Assembly: GCA_031282605.1 (NCBI GenBank)
Contig: JAITDK010000025.1
Span: 1-10,285, forward strand
Length of the DNA: 10,285 bases
Direction: 5' to 3'
Source of the DNA: Oscillospiraceae bacterium
GTDB lineage: Bacteria > Bacillota > Clostridia > Christensenellales > Aristaeellaceae
Numbering within the stretch: the first letter of the stretch is position 1; the number at the start of each line of letters is the position of its first letter. Position numbers and translations under genes: made by a program. A model generated the notes under the pieces. It was not told the DNA's origin. It worked only from the letters and a program-made list of their open reading frames with translations, and ran no database searches. Below are positions 5,835-10,285 of this stretch, piece by piece.

Positions 5835-6761
5835 ATGAAAAGTGTATTCATCGACGGCCAGGCGGGGACGACGGGCTTGAAGCTCCAATCGCGGCTCGAA
5901 AAGCGCGGCGACATCCGTTTGCTCACAATAGATCCGGAGCGGCGCAAAGACCCCGCAGCGCGCGCAGCGCTGATGAATCAGGCCGACGCGGTGTTTCTAT
6001 GCCTGCCCGACGACGCCGCTATAGAGGCGGTGGCGCTGGTCACAAACCCTGAAACGGTGATATTGGACGCCAGCACAGCGCATCGCGCCGCGCCCGGATG
6101 GGTATACGGATTCCCGGAGCTAAACGGCGGTCAGCGCACCGCGATCGCGTCGTCTAAGCGCGTCGCGGTGCCCGGATGCTACGCAACGGGTTTTATATCG
6201 CTGGTCGCGCCGCTGGTGAAAGGAGGTTGGGTCGCGCCGTCGGCTCCACTGACGTGCCACGGGATATCCGGTTACAGCGGCGGTGGGAATAGGATGATCG
6301 CCGAATATGAATCGGATGATCGCCCCGCGTCGCTCGACAGTCCGCGTCAGTACGGTTTATCACAGAACCATAAACACCTGCCCGAGATGACGCGGATGTC
6401 GGGACTCGTCACGCCGCCTGTGTTCAACCCGATCGTGTGCGATTACTTCGCGGGGATGGTCGTAAGCGTGCCGCTGCACGCGTCCGCGCTTGAGAAGCGC
6501 GCGGACGTTGAGTCGCTGAATTCCATCTATATCCGTCATTACGCAGGCTCGCGCTTCATCCATATCCTGCCGCCGCCGAGTGATGGATTCATGCCCGCGA
6601 ACGCGTTGGCGGGTACGAACGACTTGAACATCGCCGTCTGCGGCGGCGGCGAACGATTCACGCTGACTGCGTCGTTCGACAACCTTGGCAAGGGCGCGTC
6701 CGGAGCCGCGGTGCAGTGTATGAATATCGCGCTGGGACTGGATGAAGCCGCCGGACTTTAG
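5835..6761 (+). CDS. argC: N-acetyl-gamma-glutamyl-phosphate reductase, type 2
   Basis: Reduces N-acetylglutamyl-5-phosphate to the semialdehyde with NADPH, the third step from glutamate to ornithine, in the cytosol. ATG 5835 is chosen over GTG 5829 because GGAG (5824-5827) is 7 bases upstream; the protein is 308 aa. The opening FIDGQAGTTG is the nucleotide-binding loop, and VPGCYATG carries the catalytic Cys115. GISGYSGGG (143-151) and NHKHLPEM (178-185) hold the substrate and catalytic-histidine region, and NLGKGASGAAVQ is near the C-terminus. Length and the GTTGL start place it in the short 'uncommon' form (TIGR01851), well known from rhizobial ArgC, not the longer form of about 340-350 aa usual in Bacillota. 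First gene of the arg operon. Confidence 0.95.
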   Translation: MKSVFIDGQAGTTGLKLQSRLEKRGDIRLLTIDPERRKDPAARAALMNQADAVFLCLPDDAAIEAVALVTNPETVILDASTAHRAAPGWVYGFPELNGGQRTAIASSKRVAVPGCYATGFISLVAPLVKGGWVAPSAPLTCHGISGYSGGGNRMIAEYESDDRPASLDSPRQYGLSQNHKHLPEMTRMSGLVTPPVFNPIVCDYFAGMVVSVPLHASALEKRADVESLNSIYIRHYAGSRFIHILPPPSDGFMPANALAGTNDLNIAVCGGGERFTLTASFDNLGKGASGAAVQCMNIALGLDEAAGL

Positions 6762-6792
6762 AGCCTGTTCGAAGAATAAGGAGTGATAATAT

Positions 6793-8019
6793 ATGCAGAT
6801 TCAGTGGCTCCCGGGCGGCGTGTGCGCACCGAAGGGATTCAAGGCGGGCGGCATACACTGCGGCGTCCGCAAAAACGCGCATAAAAAGGATCTCGCGCTG
6901 GTGCTGGCCGACGAGCCATGCGCCGCGGCGGCCGTATACACGCGCAATAAGGTGATCGGCGCGCCGATCACCGTAACGCGGGCGCATCTAGCCGACGGTA
7001 AGGCTCAGGCGTTTATCTGCAACAGCGGCAACGCGAATACCTGCGGCGCGGACGGCGTCGAACTGGCCGGCGCGATGTGCGGCGCGCTCGCGAAGATCGC
7101 CGGGATTAGCGCGAACGATGTTATAATCGCCTCCACAGGGGTAATTGGTCAACGTCTCCCGATCGAGCCGATCCTCGCGGGTATGCCCTCGCTCGTCGCC
7201 GGCGTCAGCGCGGACGCGTCCGGCGCTTTATCCGCCGCCGAGGCGATCATGACCACCGACACCCGCGACAAGCAGGCCGCGCTATCCGTCGATATAGATG
7301 GAACGCCCGTCACAATCGGTGCGATGTGCAAAGGCTCCGGCATGATCGCCCCGAATATGGCGACGATGCTGTGCTGCGTCACTACCGACGCCGACATCGA
7401 CGTGGGATTGCTGCGCGGTGCTCTGTTCGCCGCAGTGGATCAAACGTTCAACCGCGTGGTCGTGGACGGCGATACCTCCACCAACGACATGACGTCGATC
7501 ATGGCCGGTGGCAAGGCCGGGAATCCGCGCATCGTATCCGGCGGCGCGGCGTTCGACACGTTCGCCGCCGCCCTGACGACCCTCTTGACCAGGCTGGCTC
7601 GCGAGGTAGCACGCGACGGCGAAGGCGCCACTAAGCTGATTACGGTAAATCTAATCGGCGCGCCGGATGACCGGCTGGCGCGCGATATCGCGCGCAGCGT
7701 GGTTACTTCGCCGCTAGTCAAGACGGCGATATTCGGCGCGGATGCGAACATGGGTCGCGTGCTGTGCGCCATCGGTTATACGCCCGGTGATTTCAGCGTG
7801 GATACCATCGCGGTCAGCATAGCGTCGGACGCGGGCGAGCTGCTCGTCTGCGAGAACGGCATGGCCTATCCGTTCTCGGAGGAAAAGGCGCTGGCGATAC
7901 TCAAGCGTCCGGAGATTGACCTGAATATCAATATGAACCAGGGCGGCGGCGTCGCGACGGCGTGGGGCTGCGATCTAACGTATGAGTATGTTCATATAAA
8001 CGGAGACTACCGCTCGTGA
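6793..8019 (+). CDS. argJ: Glutamate N-acetyltransferase / ornithine acetyltransferase
   Basis: Moves the acetyl group from N-acetylornithine to glutamate, releasing ornithine and renewing acetylglutamate, which makes the pathway cyclic; some members also use acetyl-CoA. ATG has AAGGAG (6778-6783) nine bases upstream. The 408-aa precursor should cut itself between Ala190 and Thr191 in the motif KGSGMIAPNMATML, Thr191 (codon 7363-7365) being the N-terminal nucleophile of the beta chain. Thr115-Gly116 in STGVIG form the expected oxyanion hole, TTDTRDK (154-160) is a family signature, and the C-terminus ATAWGCDLTYEYVHINGDYRS is the typical family ending. It lies 31 bases after argC. One-function versus two-function cannot be told from sequence. 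Confidence 0.97.
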   Translation: MQIQWLPGGVCAPKGFKAGGIHCGVRKNAHKKDLALVLADEPCAAAAVYTRNKVIGAPITVTRAHLADGKAQAFICNSGNANTCGADGVELAGAMCGALAKIAGISANDVIIASTGVIGQRLPIEPILAGMPSLVAGVSADASGALSAAEAIMTTDTRDKQAALSVDIDGTPVTIGAMCKGSGMIAPNMATMLCCVTTDADIDVGLLRGALFAAVDQTFNRVVVDGDTSTNDMTSIMAGGKAGNPRIVSGGAAFDTFAAALTTLLTRLAREVARDGEGATKLITVNLIGAPDDRLARDIARSVVTSPLVKTAIFGADANMGRVLCAIGYTPGDFSVDTIAVSIASDAGELLVCENGMAYPFSEEKALAILKRPEIDLNINMNQGGGVATAWGCDLTYEYVHINGDYRS

Positions 8020-8029
8020 GGAGAAGATC

Positions 8030-8914
8030 ATGAATCTTGAACAACCAACCCCTGGCGGCACACTCAACGCGATGAAGGCGCAGATACTGACGCGGGCATT
8101 GCCCTATATAATGAAGTATCACGGCAGGATCGTCGTGGTCAAGTATGGCGGCAACGCCATGGTCAGCGGTGAATTGCGCGAGGCCGTGATGAGCGACGTC
8201 ATACTGCTGTCGCTGGTGGGCATAAAGGTTGTGCTCGTTCACGGCGGCGGGCCGGAGATATCCGCGACACTCAAGCGGATGGGGATTGAGTCGCGGTTCG
8301 CGGGCGGTCTGCGCGTGACCGACGCCGAGACCGCGCAGGTCGTGCAGATGGTGCTGTCCGGCAAGACGAACAAGGACTTGGTCGCGCTGGTGCAGAAGAT
8401 GGGCGGGCGCGCGCTGGGGCTGTGCGGTCTGGACGGCGGGATGCTTCGCGTGAGGAAGACGGAGTCCGAGGTTGATCTGGGTTTCGTCGGAGACGTGACG
8501 CACGTGGACGATAGACCGATTATGGACGCGCTGACGGCGGGCTATATCCCCATCATAGCGACCGTGGGCACGGACGACGCGGGTCAGGTATACAACATCA
8601 ACGCGGATACGGCCGCGGCCGCGGTCGCGGGCGCGCTGAAGGCTGAAAACCTTATCGTGATGACGGACGTCAGGGGTCTTATGCGTGACGTCGCCGACCC
8701 GGAGTCGTTTATATCATCCCTGCCGGTGAGCGAGGTCGCGGCGCTGCGCAGGCAGAGAATTATAGACGGCGGGATGATACCAAAGGTGGAATGCTGCGTG
8801 GAGGCGATCCGTCGCGGCGTCGCGAAGGCCGTGATGATTGACGGTCGCATACCACATGCGATATTATTGGAGATGTTCTCCGACGAGGGCATCGGCACGC
8901 TGTTCACGAGGTGA
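8030..8914 (+). CDS. argB: Acetylglutamate kinase, probably arginine-sensitive
   Basis: Phosphorylates N-acetylglutamate with ATP, the committed step before ArgC. The 294 aa show the amino-acid kinase fold: KYGG with Lys38, the glycine loop HGGG (71-74), RVTD (95-98), NINADTAAAA (189-198), MTDVRG (211-216) and GGMIPK with Lys252. An N-terminal segment of about 30 residues (AQILTRALPYIMKYHG, 17-32) matches the extra helix that links dimers into the ring-shaped hexamer of arginine-inhibited kinases and is absent in the 258-aa E. coli enzyme. Feedback inhibition by arginine is therefore likely. The ribosome binding site GAGGAG (8018-8023) overlaps the argJ stop codon, so translation is probably coupled. 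Confidence 0.97.
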   Translation: MNLEQPTPGGTLNAMKAQILTRALPYIMKYHGRIVVVKYGGNAMVSGELREAVMSDVILLSLVGIKVVLVHGGGPEISATLKRMGIESRFAGGLRVTDAETAQVVQMVLSGKTNKDLVALVQKMGGRALGLCGLDGGMLRVRKTESEVDLGFVGDVTHVDDRPIMDALTAGYIPIIATVGTDDAGQVYNINADTAAAAVAGALKAENLIVMTDVRGLMRDVADPESFISSLPVSEVAALRRQRIIDGGMIPKVECCVEAIRRGVAKAVMIDGRIPHAILLEMFSDEGIGTLFTR

Positions 8915-8920
8915 GTAAGC

Positions 8921-10159
8921 ATGACAAACGTTTCAACGCAGGGCGCCGTGCAAGGCGCCGCGCAAGGCGCGGCTCAAGCGATTATCAGCCGCGATAGCGG
9001 CTATGTCGAACATACGTACGCACGCTTCCCCATCGCGCTGGTAAGGGGTCGCGGCGCACGATGCTGGGATGCGGACGGCAAGGACTATATAGACCTGACC
9101 AGCGGCATCGGCGTAAACTCGCTGGGCTTTTGCGATCCCGAATGGGCAGATGCCGTCTATGCGCAGCTGACCACGCTGCAGCATACCTCTAACCTGTACT
9201 ACACCGAGCCGTGCACTATGCTTGCCGAGGCGCTTTGCGCGCGTTCGGGCATGAAGAAGGTCTTCTTCGGCAACTCCGGCGCGGAGGCCAACGAGGGCGC
9301 GATCAAGGCCGCGCGCAAGTGGGGGCACACCCACCACGGCCCACGTTGCCACAACATAATCACGCTGAAACAATCCTTCCACGGCCGCACGCTGACCACG
9401 CTCGCCGCGACGGGGCAGGAACAGTTCCATAAGGAATTCGATCCTTTCCCGACGGGATTCAGTTACGCCGAACCGAACGACACCGCCTCGCTCGAATCCA
9501 TGATCGACGAGAACACCTGCGCCGTAATGATCGAGTTCGTGCAAGGCGAAGGCGGCGTCCGCGCGCTAACGCAGGATTACGCCAAGGCCGTGGCTGAACT
9601 GTGCGCTCGGCGCGGCATACTGCTGATCGACGACGAGGTGCAGACTGGCATCGGACGCACAGGTAAGTTGTTCGCGTATGAACATTATGGCGTAACGCCC
9701 GATATCGTCACATGCGCTAAAGGGCTGGGCGGCGGACTGCCCATCGGCGCTATCCTCTTCGGCGAAAAGACGGAGGGCACGCTGCAGCCTGGCGAGCACG
9801 CGTCCACGTTTGGCGCGAACCCAGCCGTATGTGCCGGCGCGCTGGTCGTGCTGAACCGCTTGAACGAGGACGGATTGCGGCATGTCAGCCTGACGGCGCA
9901 AACGATCCGCACGGGATTGACCTATGTTATCCGGCGATACTCCGGCATGACGTGCGATATCGGCGGATTGGGTCTGATGATAGGCGTGTCGCTGCCCATG
10001 GTTTCGGCCAGGGACGCCGTCAACGCTGGCATAAAACACGGCGTGCTTACGCTCACCGCTCACGACAGACTGCGACTGCTGCCGCCGCTGACCATCACGC
10101 CTGATGAAACGGCGGAGGCGCTGAATCGCATCGATGAAGCGGCCAGATCGTTCGCATGA
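8921..10159 (+). CDS. argD: Acetylornithine aminotransferase
   Basis: PLP enzyme converting N-acetylglutamate semialdehyde to N-acetylornithine with glutamate as amino donor. At 412 aa it carries the class III landmarks: NSGAEANE (118-125), SFHGRT (152-157), IDDEVQTGIGRTG (236-248) with Asp238 expected to bind the PLP nitrogen, the PLP lysine Lys267 in DIVTCAKGLGGG, and STFGANP (295-301). The start ATG has GAGGTGA (8908-8914) six bases upstream; the last three bases of that site are the argB stop. Residues 7-20 are a QGAV/QGAA/QGAA/QA repeat not seen in ordinary family members. Last clear gene of the operon. Related aminotransferases (ornithine, succinylornithine, GABA) are less likely given the neighbours. 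Confidence 0.95.
   Translation: MTNVSTQGAVQGAAQGAAQAIISRDSGYVEHTYARFPIALVRGRGARCWDADGKDYIDLTSGIGVNSLGFCDPEWADAVYAQLTTLQHTSNLYYTEPCTMLAEALCARSGMKKVFFGNSGAEANEGAIKAARKWGHTHHGPRCHNIITLKQSFHGRTLTTLAATGQEQFHKEFDPFPTGFSYAEPNDTASLESMIDENTCAVMIEFVQGEGGVRALTQDYAKAVAELCARRGILLIDDEVQTGIGRTGKLFAYEHYGVTPDIVTCAKGLGGGLPIGAILFGEKTEGTLQPGEHASTFGANPAVCAGALVVLNRLNEDGLRHVSLTAQTIRTGLTYVIRRYSGMTCDIGGLGLMIGVSLPMVSARDAVNAGIKHGVLTLTAHDRLRLLPPLTITPDETAEALNRIDEAARSFA
8939..8980 (+). repeat. 12-bp tandem repeat in the argD N-terminus
   Basis: Three successive 12-base units (CAGGGCGCCGTG, CAAGGCGCCGCG, CAAGGCGCGGCT) and a partial fourth encode QGAV, QGAA, QGAA and QA. Unit length is a multiple of three, so slippage would change the length of the N-terminal extension without breaking the frame. 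Confidence 0.75.
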
Positions 10160-10285
10160 AGGTCACTACTCGGCTGCAATATGCAAAGACATGTGTGCTG
10201 AAGCCTGCAGTATATAGGCAAGCAGGAGGGCAACTGAAATTGAGGCATGTTTTGATTACAATTAAGACGGTCGCGTCGCGTAAGT
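10156..10285 (+). CDS. Possible partial open frame after argD
   Basis: An ATG at 10156 overlaps the argD stop (ATGA) and its frame stays open for 43 codons to the window edge. Inside it a TTG at 10240 is preceded by AGGAGG (10224-10229) at ten bases and could be a better start (reading (M)RHVLITIKTVASRK). I recognise no family. Third codon positions are much less GC-rich than in argD, which suggests much of it is non-coding spacer. A run of this length could be chance. Confidence 0.22.
   Translation, partial: MKVTTRLQYAKTCVLKPAVYRQAGGQLKLRHVLITIKTVASRK

Noticed and set aside
8933..9544. Minus-strand open frame opposite argD
   Set aside because: Antisense shadow of a gene with complete aminotransferase motifs.
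10203..10226. Terminator after argD (CCTGC/GCAGG, 10204-10208 and 10222-10226)
   Set aside because: Only a 5-bp stem with a long loop and no T-run; not better than chance.

Overview
This is a GC-rich bacterial chromosomal window that looks like a monoderm of the Bacillota, most likely an uncultured clostridial lineage of the Christensenellales type. The reasons are a lipobox-bearing parvulin foldase of a kind I associate with those genomes, strong GGAGG-type ribosome binding sites, near-consensus sigma-A promoters and a compact argC-argJ-argB-argD operon. The lineage is an inference from gene style, not from a marker gene. No tRNA, rRNA, CRISPR array or transposase gene was seen.

Region 1 (1-600) has no convincing gene. 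It opens with an unusual imperfect inverted repeat of about 217 bp (28-244). The arms meet in a perfect 20-bp palindrome, and each arm carries its own small hairpins. In one of these hairpins every difference between the arms is matched by a compensating change, which points to selection on structure. Short TGGGACG/ACGAGGAACG repeats and a run of further hairpins follow (281-462). A near-perfect promoter at 570-598 starts the next transcript.

Region 2 (666-4149, + strand) holds a cell-envelope group. It encodes a lipoprotein peptidyl-prolyl isomerase (PrsA/SurA-like) with a long insert in its parvulin domain, then a left-handed beta-helix acyltransferase resembling only the C-terminal half of GlmU, then GlmM one base downstream. 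GlmM makes glucosamine-1-phosphate, which is the substrate a GlmU acetyltransferase domain would acetylate. The last two genes are therefore probably coupled steps of amino-sugar nucleotide synthesis for peptidoglycan.

Region 3 (4191-5585, - strand) is a family 2 glycosyltransferase with a strange proline-rich and Ala/Thr-rich tail. It converges on glmM across a 16-bp perfect hairpin that probably ends transcription from both sides.

Region 4 (5740-10159, + strand) is an arginine-biosynthesis operon with its own promoter and a dyad over the -10 box: argC (the short 'type 2' form), argJ, argB (with the N-terminal helix of arginine-sensitive kinases) and argD. Together these convert glutamate to ornithine, with ArgJ recycling the acetyl group. 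The genes are tightly packed, and two stop codons lie inside the next gene's ribosome binding site. A weak open frame overlaps the argD stop and runs off the right edge.
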